Assembly: GCA_020632665.1 (NCBI GenBank)
Contig: JACKFC010000008.1
Span: 1-64,000, forward strand
Length of the DNA: 64,000 nucleotides
Reading direction: 5' to 3'
Source of the DNA: Deltaproteobacteria bacterium
GTDB lineage: Bacteria > Myxococcota_A > UBA9042
A program made the position numbers and the translations under genes. Under the pieces are notes generated by a model. The model had not been told where the DNA came from, did no database searches, and was given only the letters and a program-made list of their open reading frames with translations. Positions 8,969 to 18,172 of the stretch are shown piece after piece. Each line of letters starts with the position of its first letter. Position 1 is the stretch's first letter.

Positions 8969-11554
8969 TCAGAGCGCGACGCTGACCTTCGCTGGCGTCG
9001 CGTCGGCGGCGACCCAGACCCGCAGCTGCGCCACGACCGCCGAGAGCGAACCTGGCACGGCGAGGACGTTGCGCTGCGTCGCGGCGTCGAAGGCCGCATC
9101 GACGGTGGCGAGCACGGCGCCGCCCGCGTCGAGCAGCTCGACCTTCAGCGGCACGCGCACCAGCGCCAGCTCCTGGTGCTTGGCGTCGCGATCCAGCAGG
9201 CGATAGCCGGACGCTGCCCACTTGCCCTTGCCCACCGGCGACTTCTCGACCTGCTGCGGCACACCGGGGACGCGCATCGTCAGGCCGACGCTGGCACCCG
9301 CCGCGACGGCGCCATCGACAGTCACGGTCACGCCCTCGGCCGGGCCGACGGCGAAGGGCTGCGAGTCGACCTCGACCTCGGCCGGCACGTCGGAAGCGGC
9401 CGCTTCGGCGATGGCCTTGCAGCGCAGGCGGAAGCGATGCTCGCCGGTCGGCCAGCCGGCCGGGACCTGCCAGAAGAAGCGCCAGCGGTGCTGCCGCACG
9501 GCGACGCTCTGGTGCTTCTCCTGCGGCGGGTCGGGCACGTAGGCGCTGACCATCTCGTAGCGGCTGTTGTCGTAGGCAGCGCCCTGGTGGCCATGGGCCG
9601 GCGGGACGTCGACGAAGGCGCCCTTATCGTCCTTGCGCTGCAGCACCAAATGCGGCGGGCCGTGTGCCGGGTCGCCGCAATCGGCCGAGAAGCGCGCGGT
9701 TTGGGTACGCGCGACGGTCGACGCCGGCTGCTCCGCGACGGTGCCGGGGGCCTTGGCACGCTCGAAGGCGCGGGGCGAGAACGGCGCCGGCGGCAGCAGC
9801 GAGGGCGACTCTTCGGCGAGGGCGGGGCCGTTGAAGCCGGCGGCCATCTCGTCGATCAGCTCCAGGCCCATCCCGGCGAAGAAGACGCCGCCGGCCGGCC
9901 CCCACAGGCTCATCTCGGATTCGTAGCCGCCGAGGTACCAATCGTCGGGGGCCGAGAGGTAGAGGTAGTGGTCCTGCGAATAGCCGATGACCGCGAGGTT
10001 CATGGGCTTGCCGTTCCAGGTGCGGCTGGCGGCTTGGTCGCGGGCCCACTTCACGATCGACCAATTCGGCTCGCCGGGCATCGTCAGCATCCACAGATCG
10101 CCGATCCGCGCGCTGGTCAGGTACGCCTGGTGCGCGGCCTCGTTCGGCACCGGCGCGCCCAAGATCTCGACCAACTTGCCGACGTCGACGCAGAGCTTGA
10201 GCTTGCCCTGCATCGAGGGGCCGGCGCTGTCCGACGCCGCCTTGCACTGCCAGGCACCCCAGATATACGGCCCGGCCGCGTTCTCGAATTCCTTCTCGTA
10301 GGGCTTGCCGGCGTACAGGCGCTCCCACTTCAGCTCGACGCGCTGGCTGCGCACCGCCACCTCGGCCTCGGACTGCCACTGCAACGACTGGTAGAGCGCG
10401 AAGATCTTCGGCGCCGCCGCCTCACCGAGCCGCTCGAGCCGGGCGAGCGAGGGGTGGCCGAGGCTGTCGCCGGCGGGGGAGGCGTCGCCACCGGCGCTCT
10501 GCGCCAACATCCCGACGATCGGCTTGCCGGTCTGGGCGAAGAAATGGTCCTCGAACTTGTGCTCGACGTAGCCGGGCGCGTCCTCGGTGAGCATGTCGTT
10601 GTCGTCGCCGAAGACCGTGCCGTGGATCGGGAAGTGGATGACGCTGGCCAGCGGCGCGCCGCTCGCTTTGTCGCGCACGGCGAGCAGGAGCAGGCGCGGA
10701 TCTTTGCCGTAGGTCGGGTTGTTCTCGCCGCGGCGGTCGCGATAGACCTCGTCCTTCGGATCCCAATCGTCCTGCGCCGCCCAGGCCCACTCCGCCGGCT
10801 TGCGGGCGTCGTCGGCCGCCGCGATCGCCGCAGCGAAGACCGCCGCGGCGCGCTCGGCGACCTCGGTGTCGAACGAGTCGGCGCCGACCGAGCCGAGGCT
10901 CGGCGGCAGCGGCCAATAGCGCGCGGTGGTGTGGTGGCTGTGCCCGGCCATGGTGATCACCCGGCCGCGAAAATCCTTGCCGTGGCTCTGCTGCAGCTGC
11001 CGCGCGATCGCGTCGGTCAGATAGGACTCCGAGGACATCAGCGGGCTCTTGACCAGCGCCAGCTTCTCGCCGCCGGCCTCGAGCACCATCGCCTTGACCG
11101 CCTGCAAGCCGTAGAAGCCCGCGCTGCCCTTGAGCACGTCGGACCAATGCGATTGCCGCCCGTCGAAGCGGCCGCCGTAGCCGGCCATCGAGACGCCGAC
11201 CGGACCGTCGATGAAGCGCACCGCGACGCCGGCGGTCAGCGCGCCCTTGCCGGCGGGCTTGCTCTCCTTTTCGCGGACCTTGTCCTTGGCCCAGGTCTCG
11301 GGGTCGGGGACGAAGGCGTCGCTCGCGCCGTTGCCGTCGCCGGAGGCATCTGTGGCGTCTGTGGCAGCGTCGGCGCCGTCGGCCGCGGTGTCGCCAGAGG
11401 TGGCGTCGGTCGCGACGGCATCGGCAGCCGAGGCGTCGGTCTGGGTGGCAGGGTCGTCACTGCAGCCGCCGAGCGCGAGCAGCAGGAGCACGGGCAGCAG
11501 CAACAACGTCGGCAGCAGCCGCGACGCGAGGGTCAGCTCCTTCGGCGTGGACAT
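8969..11554 (-). CDS. Neutral/alkaline non-lysosomal ceramidase-like lipoprotein
   Basis: The 861-residue product has a lipoprotein signal (LALGGC) and an Ala/Thr/Asp-rich linker to about residue 85. The core carries hallmarks of neutral ceramidases: an N-terminal GVSMAGYGG segment, GHSHHTTA in place of the zinc-binding THTHSGP, IHFPIHGTVFGDDND, and GGDASPAGD in place of the catalytic NAGDVSPN with its Ser retained. The C-terminal ~170 residues form beta-rich, Ig-like sequence. Family members hydrolyse the amide bond of ceramide; here the substrate is only inferred. It starts 1 base after the mtnA stop codon, so the two are probably co-transcribed. Confidence 0.7.
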   Translation of the reverse strand: MSTPKELTLASRLLPTLLLLPVLLLLALGGCSDDPATQTDASAADAVATDATSGDTAADGADAATDATDASGDGNGASDAFVPDPETWAKDKVREKESKPAGKGALTAGVAVRFIDGPVGVSMAGYGGRFDGRQSHWSDVLKGSAGFYGLQAVKAMVLEAGGEKLALVKSPLMSSESYLTDAIARQLQQSHGKDFRGRVITMAGHSHHTTARYWPLPPSLGSVGADSFDTEVAERAAAVFAAAIAAADDARKPAEWAWAAQDDWDPKDEVYRDRRGENNPTYGKDPRLLLLAVRDKASGAPLASVIHFPIHGTVFGDDNDMLTEDAPGYVEHKFEDHFFAQTGKPIVGMLAQSAGGDASPAGDSLGHPSLARLERLGEAAAPKIFALYQSLQWQSEAEVAVRSQRVELKWERLYAGKPYEKEFENAAGPYIWGAWQCKAASDSAGPSMQGKLKLCVDVGKLVEILGAPVPNEAAHQAYLTSARIGDLWMLTMPGEPNWSIVKWARDQAASRTWNGKPMNLAVIGYSQDHYLYLSAPDDWYLGGYESEMSLWGPAGGVFFAGMGLELIDEMAAGFNGPALAEESPSLLPPAPFSPRAFERAKAPGTVAEQPASTVARTQTARFSADCGDPAHGPPHLVLQRKDDKGAFVDVPPAHGHQGAAYDNSRYEMVSAYVPDPPQEKHQSVAVRQHRWRFFWQVPAGWPTGEHRFRLRCKAIAEAAASDVPAEVEVDSQPFAVGPAEGVTVTVDGAVAAGASVGLTMRVPGVPQQVEKSPVGKGKWAASGYRLLDRDAKHQELALVRVPLKVELLDAGGAVLATVDAAFDAATQRNVLAVPGSLSAVVAQLRVWVAADATPAKVSVAL

Positions 11555-11555
11555 C

Positions 11556-12650
11556 TCAACTCCTGCGGGCAGCCTCCGCGGCGGCGACCATGGCCGCGAG
11601 GGCCTCGGGATAGGGGGCGCGTGCGACGCCTTGCTCGGTGATGATGGCGGTGACGAGCGCGGCCGGGACCACGTCGAAGGCCGGATTCTCGACCCCGACG
11701 CCGTCCGGCGCGATCTGCAGCGGCGGCACCAGTTCGGGCGGCGCCCAGCCGCCGACGTGCGTGACCTCGCGCGGCGTGCGCTGCTCGATCGGGATCTGCT
11801 CGCCGTCCGGGCACTCGAGGTCGATGGTCGAGGTCGGCGCGGCGACGTAGAAGGGGATGCCGTGGTGGGCGCAGAGCACCGCGACGCTATAGGTGCCGAT
11901 CTTGTTCGCCACGTCGCCGTTGCGCGCAATCCGGTCGCTGCCCACGATCGCGGCGGCGATCTTGCCCTTCTTCATCATCCAGCCGGCCATATTGTCGCTG
12001 ATCAGCGTCGCCGGGATGCCGTCCTGCACGCATTCCCAGGCCGTCAGCCGGGCGCCTTGCAGATAGGGGCGGGTCTCGTCGGCGAAGACGTGCAGCGCCT
12101 TGCCCGCGTCCACCGCCGCGCGGATCACGCCGAGCGCGGTGCCGATCCCGCCGGTCGCCAGCGCGCCGGTATTGCAGTGCGTCAGCACGCCGCCAGCGTC
12201 GGGCAGCAGGGCCGCGCCGTGCGCGCCCATGGCGTCGCAGAAGGCCCGATCTTCGTCGTGGATCGCGATCGCGCAGGAGCGCAGCGCGCCGAGGCCGGCG
12301 CCGACCGCGCGCATTCGCTCGATCGCCCAGAAGAGGTTGACCGCCGTCGGTCGGGTCGCGGCGAAGCGCGTGCACCAAGCGGCCAGCCGGGCCGACTCGC
12401 TGCCGTCGTCGTGGTCGGCGCCCTGCGGCCAGGCCGAGCCGGCCATCGCCACGACCAAGCCGTAGGCCGCCGTGATGCCGATCGCCGGCGCGCCGCGGAC
12501 GACCATATCGGTGATCGCCTGGGCAACCGACTCGGCGTCGTCCAGATCGAGCCAGACGTTCTGCGTCGGTAGCAGGCGCTGGTCGAGGAGGCGGACGATG
12601 GGCCCGGCGGGCCCTTCGGTCAGCGCGACACAGGCGATCGAAGTGCTCAT
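11556..12650 (-). CDS. mtnA: S-methyl-5-thioribose-1-phosphate isomerase
   Basis: MtnA converts methylthioribose-1-phosphate to methylthioribulose-1-phosphate in the methionine salvage pathway. The 364-residue protein has the usual family length and the motifs VVRGAPAIGITAAYG, THCNTGALAT, VFADETRPYLQGARLTAWE and GSDRIARNGDVANKIGT, which include the active-site Cys and Asp of the family. It sits between a glycosyltransferase gene (23 bases upstream) and a ceramidase-like lipoprotein gene (1 base downstream). No other methionine salvage gene is in the window, so the operon partnership looks functionally unrelated. The eIF2B-alpha-like fold is shared with ribose-1,5-bisphosphate isomerase, but the motifs favour MtnA. 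Confidence 0.92.
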   Translation of the reverse strand: MSTSIACVALTEGPAGPIVRLLDQRLLPTQNVWLDLDDAESVAQAITDMVVRGAPAIGITAAYGLVVAMAGSAWPQGADHDDGSESARLAAWCTRFAATRPTAVNLFWAIERMRAVGAGLGALRSCAIAIHDEDRAFCDAMGAHGAALLPDAGGVLTHCNTGALATGGIGTALGVIRAAVDAGKALHVFADETRPYLQGARLTAWECVQDGIPATLISDNMAGWMMKKGKIAAAIVGSDRIARNGDVANKIGTYSVAVLCAHHGIPFYVAAPTSTIDLECPDGEQIPIEQRTPREVTHVGGWAPPELVPPLQIAPDGVGVENPAFDVVPAALVTAIITEQGVARAPYPEALAAMVAAAEAARRS

Positions 12651-12673
12651 CAGGTGCTCCAGGGAGAGGTGGG

Positions 12674-15600
12674 CTAGCGGACCAACAGGCGGCCGATGGT
12701 GATGCGGTTGTCGTTGTGGCGGACCACGCCCGGACCGTGCGCCGAGATCAGCGGCAGGCGCTTGTCGCTGAGCGGATCGTACCAGCCGAGGATGATGTCC
12801 TGCGGCCCGGCGTTGGTGCCGAGCGGCACCTCCTGGTCGATGTCGACCCGGACGATATCGCCCTTGCTCCAATGGTTGGTCTGGAAGCAGCCGGTGCAGC
12901 GCTTGGCCTCGGCCTCGGTGTCCGGCACCACCGCGTAGGGCCACAGATCGCGGTGCAGCGGGTGCGGGTGCATGAAGAGCTTGTAGGAGACCCCGACCGG
13001 CTCCTTGACCTGGAAGTAGAGCTCGAGGTGGTACTTCTGGCTTCGACGCACGCTGGCCTCACCCAGCCGCCAACCGATCAAGATCAGCTTGCCGTCGAAG
13101 TCGCCGTGGATCTTGTGCACGCCGGTGAGCGCGTCGAAACGGGCCTTGTCGAGCACCGCGTCGTCGAGCCAGTTCTGGCTCGTCTTGCCCTCGGGCAGCG
13201 CGCTGGCGGCGAGCACCAGGCGCGACGACGAGGCGTCGAGGACCTGCACCGAACGCCCCTCGTTCTCCTTCCGGAAGGCGTGGTTGAAGCCCGAGAATTC
13301 CGACTTCGGCAGCACGACGAAGCGCGCTCCCTCCGGCGCCTTCACCTTCGCCGAGCGGCCCTGCTCGCCCCACTCGGTGAGGCTGACCTCGGGCGTGCCC
13401 TTGCCGAGCAGCGCCAGGGCCTCGTCGCGCGAGGCCACGGTCGGCAGCGAGACGGTGTAGAAATTGCTGCCGAGGACCTTGCTGCCCGCGTTTCCGGGGT
13501 GCTTGAAGGCGCGCGGCGCGGCGTCCTCGCCCTCGCCCTCGCCCTCGCTCGGCATCCCACCCGCCTCGGCGATCGCGGCGATCAGGTGCTTCTGCGAGAA
13601 GTGCACGCTCATCTCCGGCAGCAGGCCGAAGGCGTAGCCAGCGCCGAGGACGAAGGCTCCGACGCCGGCCGAGGCGACGCCCATCGCCGGCCGCTCGATC
13701 CGGCCGGCGAGCGAGAACGCCAGGCCGCGGAAGCGCTCGATCGGCGCCCGCTCGGTGGCGAGGTGGTTGGCCAGCGCGAGCCCGGCGAGCAGCAGCAGGC
13801 CGGCGCTATCGGGCGCCGCGACCAACATCTTGGCGATCGCCTTGGCGGCGTCGGGCGTCAGCCCCATCAGCCGGTCGGCGAGCAGCATGAAGAGCGCCGC
13901 CGCCGTCACCCCGCCGACGCCGAGCGCCGCCCGCGCGAAGCTCGCCCGGGGCGCCACGCCTCCAGCGGCGAAGGCGATGAGGCCGAGGCCGACCGCCCAC
14001 ACCGCGGCGTAGAAGGGGTAAGTCCAGGTCCCGGCGGCGGCAGACGCGCCCGCGCCCAGGCCGGCGAGGCCGAGCAGGGCCGCGATGCCGGCGGCCTGCA
14101 ACGAGGGCACCGCGCCGCTGGCCGCGGCGTCGGAGTCGCGGCGCCGTCCGAGGACGTTCCAGCCGGCGATCGCCAGGGCAGCCAGCAAGGGCAGGAAGAA
14201 GATCGGCCGCATCGCGCCGTCGATGAGCGCCGCGCCGACGCCCCGCTGCGCGACCGCAGTGTGGATCCACACGCCGCCGCCGAGCGTGCCGAGCGCGCCG
14301 ACCGCGAGCAGCCCGAGCGCCACGGGCCGCTTCGCCAGCGGTGCCAGCTTGCCGATCCAGCGCCGCAGCGGATGGTCGGCGCGCGCGCCCGCCAGGCCCG
14401 TCGCGATCAGCAACACGACGAAGACGATGGCGAAGGCGATGACCTCGGGGCGGATGGCCTGGATCGTCACCCACATCCGGTCGTAGCCGTAGCCGGTGCG
14501 GTTGGCCTCGGCCCGGAGCAGCACGTCCAGCCGAATCCCCATCGAGATCAGCGCGTCCAGCGCCCACGCGGTCAGCAAGCCGCCGGCGACCCAGAACGCC
14601 GCGACGCGACCCTGCAGCGCGTCCGCCATGCCCCGCACGAACTGCACCGGCCGCGCCATGCCGAGCGCGCAGCCAGCGACGCCGAGCAAGCCGAGCGCCC
14701 GCGCGATGCGCGGCATCTTCAGCTCCTCGGGCCATTGGAACGCCGCCTTCTCGCCGCCGAAGGGCGGGTCCCAGGCCAAGAAGCGCGCCAACGTGCCGGC
14801 GTCCTTGCCCGTCTCGCGATGCAGCAGCAGCGCGGCGACGATGACGAAGAGCGCCAACAACGAGCCACGCACCCGGCCCTCGAAGACCTCGACCAAGAGC
14901 AACGCCGTCACCGCGGCGGCGAGCGGCGCCACCGGCGCGACGACGTGATCGAATTTCGGCAGCAGCAGCGCCGTCGCCAGCAGGCCGGCGCCGAACGCGA
15001 GCAGCCAAACGCTGCGGCCGCCGCTCGCGTCGGCATTCGGCTCGCCCTCGGTCGGCGGGAAGAGCAACCGCCCCGCGCCGAGCAGGAAGAGCCCGCCCCA
15101 GGGGTGCAGGCCGAAGCCGACCTGGCCGACGACGACCGAGAGATCGCGATCGTCGGCGCCGAGGCCACCGCCGAAGGGCACGCGGGTGAAGCGCATCGCC
15201 CGCAGCAGCGGCGAGACGTCGTCGCCGAGCACCACCGCGGCGGCGACACCGAGGCCGAGCACGCCGAGCCCGGCGCCGAGCCAAGGCGAGAGGCTGCGGC
15301 CGCGCGCGATCGCGAAGACGAGCAACAACCCAGCGCCCATCGTCAGCCCACCCAGGCCACGGCCGAAGAGCAGGACCAACAAGCCGTCGACCACCAAGCC
15401 CAGGCCGAGCAGGCGGCGATCGTCGGCGAGCAAGGTCGCGCCGGCCGCGGTCAGCAGCAGGCCGAACGCCGCGCTGGCCTCGAAGGTCACGATCCGCGCC
15501 GTCCCCAGCGCCATCGGCAGCGAGCAGAGCACCAGCACCGCGAGCCAACCGGCGAGCGCCCCGGATTGGCGACAGAGGGCCCAGAAGAGCAGCCCGGCCG

Positions 15601-16354
15601 AGAGCGCGAAGAGCAGCGCACCCGGCAAGCGGGCGGCGAATTCGCTCGGCCCGAAGAGCGAGAGCGAGGCCCCGACCAGCCAGGCGTCGAGCAACGGCGC
15701 CGGCGCCGCGGCGCGGTCGTGGCGGTGCTGCGGGATGCTCCAAGGCGAGGGCGCGAGCGCGCTGACGGCGGCGGCGACCTCGGCCAGCGGGCGCACCTCG
15801 AGCGGGCTCCAGAACAGCGGCGCGAGGTTGTCGGCGTCCTTCGCGCCGGGCAGCGCGGCGCGCCAGAAGCCACCCTGCATGGCGCGATGGAAGGCGCGGG
15901 CGCGGCTGCGGGCGAGGCGCTCCTGCACCGCGGCAGCGGGCTCGTCGGCGGCGACCACGACGGCCATGCCGGGGCTGCCCTCGATGATGCGGTCCAGCTC
16001 GGCGACCCGGGCGTCGAGCATCGCGATGCGGGCGTCGTCGGTCAGCGCTTCCTTGCCGTCGACCACGAGGGCGTGGGCGATCCGCCCCGCCAGCTCGCCC
16101 GCGGCCTTGGAGAGCCCGCCCTGCACCGGGCGCAGCGAGTAGCCCTCGCCCAGCTCGCCGGCGAGCGTCGTGCTCTGCGCCTCGTCGAGGGTCGAGAGCA
16201 CGATCGCGGGCCCGGACATGGTCCGCGCCACGGCGACGCGATCCATCTCCCACGGATCGAGCAGGCCGGCAGAGCCCAGCCCCGGCAACGCGATGGCGAG
16301 CGCGGCGAGCGCGGCGAGCAGGGGTTGGACGCGGGCCAGGAGCTTGTCGGACAT
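12674..16354 (-). CDS. Very large PMT/ArnT-like membrane glycosyltransferase
   Basis: This 1226-residue polytopic membrane protein begins with a hydrophobic helix followed by GLLDPWEMDRVAVARTM, the loop equivalent to the D(E/P)xxxxxVAR motif of PMT/ArnT enzymes. Farther along, LLDAWLVGASLSLFGPSEFAARLPGALL matches the second conserved loop of this superfamily (lipid-phosphate-sugar donors, transfer on the outer face of the membrane). About twenty hydrophobic segments extend to residue ~970. The last ~230 residues are soluble. It is about twice the size of ArnT, with many extra helices in the middle. An in-frame extension to 16507 exists, but 16354 gives a better N-terminus. The acceptor is unknown. 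Confidence 0.7.
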   Translation of the reverse strand: MSDKLLARVQPLLAALAALAIALPGLGSAGLLDPWEMDRVAVARTMSGPAIVLSTLDEAQSTTLAGELGEGYSLRPVQGGLSKAAGELAGRIAHALVVDGKEALTDDARIAMLDARVAELDRIIEGSPGMAVVVAADEPAAAVQERLARSRARAFHRAMQGGFWRAALPGAKDADNLAPLFWSPLEVRPLAEVAAAVSALAPSPWSIPQHRHDRAAAPAPLLDAWLVGASLSLFGPSEFAARLPGALLFALSAGLLFWALCRQSGALAGWLAVLVLCSLPMALGTARIVTFEASAAFGLLLTAAGATLLADDRRLLGLGLVVDGLLVLLFGRGLGGLTMGAGLLLVFAIARGRSLSPWLGAGLGVLGLGVAAAVVLGDDVSPLLRAMRFTRVPFGGGLGADDRDLSVVVGQVGFGLHPWGGLFLLGAGRLLFPPTEGEPNADASGGRSVWLLAFGAGLLATALLLPKFDHVVAPVAPLAAAVTALLLVEVFEGRVRGSLLALFVIVAALLLHRETGKDAGTLARFLAWDPPFGGEKAAFQWPEELKMPRIARALGLLGVAGCALGMARPVQFVRGMADALQGRVAAFWVAGGLLTAWALDALISMGIRLDVLLRAEANRTGYGYDRMWVTIQAIRPEVIAFAIVFVVLLIATGLAGARADHPLRRWIGKLAPLAKRPVALGLLAVGALGTLGGGVWIHTAVAQRGVGAALIDGAMRPIFFLPLLAALAIAGWNVLGRRRDSDAAASGAVPSLQAAGIAALLGLAGLGAGASAAAGTWTYPFYAAVWAVGLGLIAFAAGGVAPRASFARAALGVGGVTAAALFMLLADRLMGLTPDAAKAIAKMLVAAPDSAGLLLLAGLALANHLATERAPIERFRGLAFSLAGRIERPAMGVASAGVGAFVLGAGYAFGLLPEMSVHFSQKHLIAAIAEAGGMPSEGEGEGEDAAPRAFKHPGNAGSKVLGSNFYTVSLPTVASRDEALALLGKGTPEVSLTEWGEQGRSAKVKAPEGARFVVLPKSEFSGFNHAFRKENEGRSVQVLDASSSRLVLAASALPEGKTSQNWLDDAVLDKARFDALTGVHKIHGDFDGKLILIGWRLGEASVRRSQKYHLELYFQVKEPVGVSYKLFMHPHPLHRDLWPYAVVPDTEAEAKRCTGCFQTNHWSKGDIVRVDIDQEVPLGTNAGPQDIILGWYDPLSDKRLPLISAHGPGVVRHNDNRITIGRLLVR

Positions 16355-16527
16355 CGGGAACGCCTCCGAAGGGGGCGGAACCCTAGCACGTCCCGCGTGC
16401 GGTTCCAGTCCTGGGGTGTCACAGGCTGACTCGGACACAGGCTGACGCATCGCGATCCTGGACGGAACGCGCACCCGGGCCGTAGGCTCGCGTGGCGCGG
16501 GAAGCACCGCGTGAGGCGGGGAGATCG

Positions 16528-16830
16528 ATGCGCATGCACCCAGACGAGCTGGCAGAGATCCGCGCCGCTGTCCGCGAGCATTACGGCGATGGAGTAACCG
16601 TGCGGCTCTTCGGCTCGCGGCTCGACGACGGCGCGCGTGGCGGCGATATCGACCTCTTCATCGATGACTTTTCGGGCGACGCCGACGACGCCCTGCGACG
16701 CAAGCTGGCGCTGCTGCTCAGCCTGAAGGAGCGGCTGGGCGACCAGCGAATCGACGTCGTGGTCGCGCGCCGCTCCGGCCCGGTCTTGCCGGTGCATCGG
16801 GTCGCGCGGCGCGACGGGGCGTTGTTGTGA
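16528..16830 (+). CDS. MNT-type minimal nucleotidyltransferase, putative antitoxin (MntA-like)
   Basis: The 100-residue protein has the pol-beta nucleotidyltransferase signature GSRLDDGARGGDIDL (residues about 29-43), followed by a second acidic strand RIDVVVA. Both Asp residues of the DxD site and the later Asp are present, so it looks catalytically intact. In characterised MNT/HEPN pairs the MNT protein AMPylates the HEPN toxin and so neutralises it. It overlaps the HEPN gene by 1 base (TGATG). It is divergent from the glycosyltransferase gene. The start could be the ATG at 16528 or the ATG two codons later. Confidence 0.85.
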   Translation: MRMHPDELAEIRAAVREHYGDGVTVRLFGSRLDDGARGGDIDLFIDDFSGDADDALRRKLALLLSLKERLGDQRIDVVVARRSGPVLPVHRVARRDGALL

Positions 16831-17333
16831 TGCGAGCTGGCGACCGAGGCGAAGCCCTCCATGCCTGCCTCGATGCAGCCCGGCGGCATCGAGAGCGGCT
16901 CGAGTCGGCGCTCGTACATCTCGGCGACCAGTTGCCGACGACCGGCGCCGACGTGCTCGCCATGCCCTACGCGAACGTGGCCAGCGCCGAGCTCTTGCTC
17001 TCGCGCTTCGCGAAGCTGCAGGACCTGCTCGGCGCGAAGGTCTTCGGCTTGGTCGTCGCGCTGACCGACGAACCCCTGCCGCCGACGGCGACGTTCCTCG
17101 ACATTCTCCACCGACTCGAACGGATCGGGGCGCTGCCGTCGGCCGCGACCTGGCGACGATTGCGCGAGCTGCGCAACGCACTCGCGCACGACTATGCCGA
17201 TGACCCCGAGGCCGCCGCTGCGACGCTGCGGGCGGTGGTTCGGGCTGTCCCTGCGCTGCTGGCCGCGCTCGAGGCGGTCGAGAGCCATGTTGCGGCGGTC
17301 GAGCATCGAGTTGGGCGGTCGTCCGGCGAGTAG
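16830..17333 (+). CDS. HEPN-domain protein, putative RNase toxin (HepT-like)
   Basis: This 167-residue all-helical protein has the HEPN signature RxxxxHxY as RNALAHDY (about residues 116-123), the RNase site of this superfamily. A GTG at 16827 gives one more residue and a 4-base overlap; the ATG at 16830 overlaps the MNT stop by 1 base. In studied HepT/MntA systems the HEPN protein is an RNase toxin, and AMPylation of the Tyr in this motif switches it off; Tyr123 is present here. The pair therefore looks intact. The C-terminus is Ala-rich and helical. Confidence 0.83.
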   Translation: MRAGDRGEALHACLDAARRHRERLESALVHLGDQLPTTGADVLAMPYANVASAELLLSRFAKLQDLLGAKVFGLVVALTDEPLPPTATFLDILHRLERIGALPSAATWRRLRELRNALAHDYADDPEAAAATLRAVVRAVPALLAALEAVESHVAAVEHRVGRSSGE

Positions 17334-17498
17334 ATCGACGGGCGAGTCGGTCGGCGGGCGCTCGCACAGCTTGTGTCCGAGTCACAACCCGACGCACACC
17401 CCGGCCACGCTTTCCCCGCAGCGCCGGATCTCCTTGACCAACCCCGGCGCCCTGCCCACCCTCGAGCGAGCGGCCTCCCGTTCGCAGGAGCCGCGCCG

Positions 17499-18110
17499 AT
17501 GACCGCACTTGCCGCACGAGCCCCGATGCCCGCCACCTACGACGACCTCCTCGCCCTGCCCGAGCACCTGATCGGCGAGATCATCGACGGCGACTTGATC
17601 GCCAGCCCGCGGCCGGCGCCGGCACACGCAGCCGCGACGTCGAGCGTCGGCTCGGCGCTACACGCCCCGTATCATCGCCGCCCCGGCGATCCCAATGGCC
17701 CCGGCGGCTGGTGGATCTTGGACGAGCCCGAGCTCCACCTCGGCCGCCACGTCCTGGTCCCCGACCTCGCGGGTTGGCGCCGTGAGCGGCTGCCGGCGCT
17801 GCCGGAGACGGCCTACTTCGCCCTGCCGCCCGATTGGGTCTGCGAGGTCGTCTCGCCGGGCAGCGTCCGCCGCGACCGGGTGCAGAAGATGCGCATCTAC
17901 GGCGAATTCGGCGTGGCGTGGCTCTGGCTCGTGGTCCCGGAGCAGCAGCTGGTCGAGGTCTTCGAGCGGCAGGGCGATCGCTGGCTGCTCGCCGGCACGG
18001 CGGTCGGCCACGAGGCCGAGGCGCGGCTGCCGCCCTTCGACGCGGTGCCGCTGGACCTCGCGCGCTGGTGGGACGTTGGCGATCCCGTCGGCTCTCCCGC
18101 CTCGCCTTGA
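17499..18110 (+). CDS. Uma2 family (DUF820) restriction-endonuclease-fold protein
   Basis: The 203-residue protein has the Uma2 layout: an N-terminal TYDDLLALPEHLIGEIIDGDLI helix-strand, then the PD-(D/E)xK core as PDLAGWRRERL, CEVVSPGS and RDRVQKMRIYGEFGVAWLWLVVPE. The key Asp, Glu and Lys residues are all visible. Uma2 proteins are common, often multicopy, in cyanobacteria, Planctomycetes and Myxococcota; their cellular role is unsettled. CAGGAG lies 8 bases before the ATG. It follows the MNT/HEPN pair after 165 bases in which no further gene is apparent. Confidence 0.85.
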   Translation: MTALAARAPMPATYDDLLALPEHLIGEIIDGDLIASPRPAPAHAAATSSVGSALHAPYHRRPGDPNGPGGWWILDEPELHLGRHVLVPDLAGWRRERLPALPETAYFALPPDWVCEVVSPGSVRRDRVQKMRIYGEFGVAWLWLVVPEQQLVEVFERQGDRWLLAGTAVGHEAEARLPPFDAVPLDLARWWDVGDPVGSPASP

Positions 18111-18132
18111 ATTCTCTACCTAGAGGTATAGT
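18107..18132 (+). promoter_or_regulatory. Candidate promoter with operator palindrome for the cytochrome c gene
   Basis: An AT-rich island in GC-rich DNA precedes the cytochrome c gene. It contains a TATAGT -10-like element (18127-18132) and the palindrome TACCT-AG-AGGTA (18117-18128), which overlaps the upstream edge of the -10. TTGAAT at 18107-18112 is closer (14 bases) than a normal -35. A palindrome placed against the -10 is a usual site for a repressor or a MerR/Rrf2-type regulator, but the regulator is not identified. The ATG follows about 40 bases downstream. Confidence 0.4.
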
Positions 18133-18172
18133 TTATGCCCGAGGCGCACGGACGCGCCGACGGAGCCCCTTC

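Noticed and set aside
9176..11641. An 821-codon plus-strand frame.
   Set aside because: It is antisense to the ceramidase-like lipoprotein gene, which has clear motifs on the minus strand.
12716..16429. A 1237-codon plus-strand frame.
   Set aside because: It is antisense to the PMT-like glycosyltransferase and translates to Arg/Gln/Glu-rich text with no fold signature.
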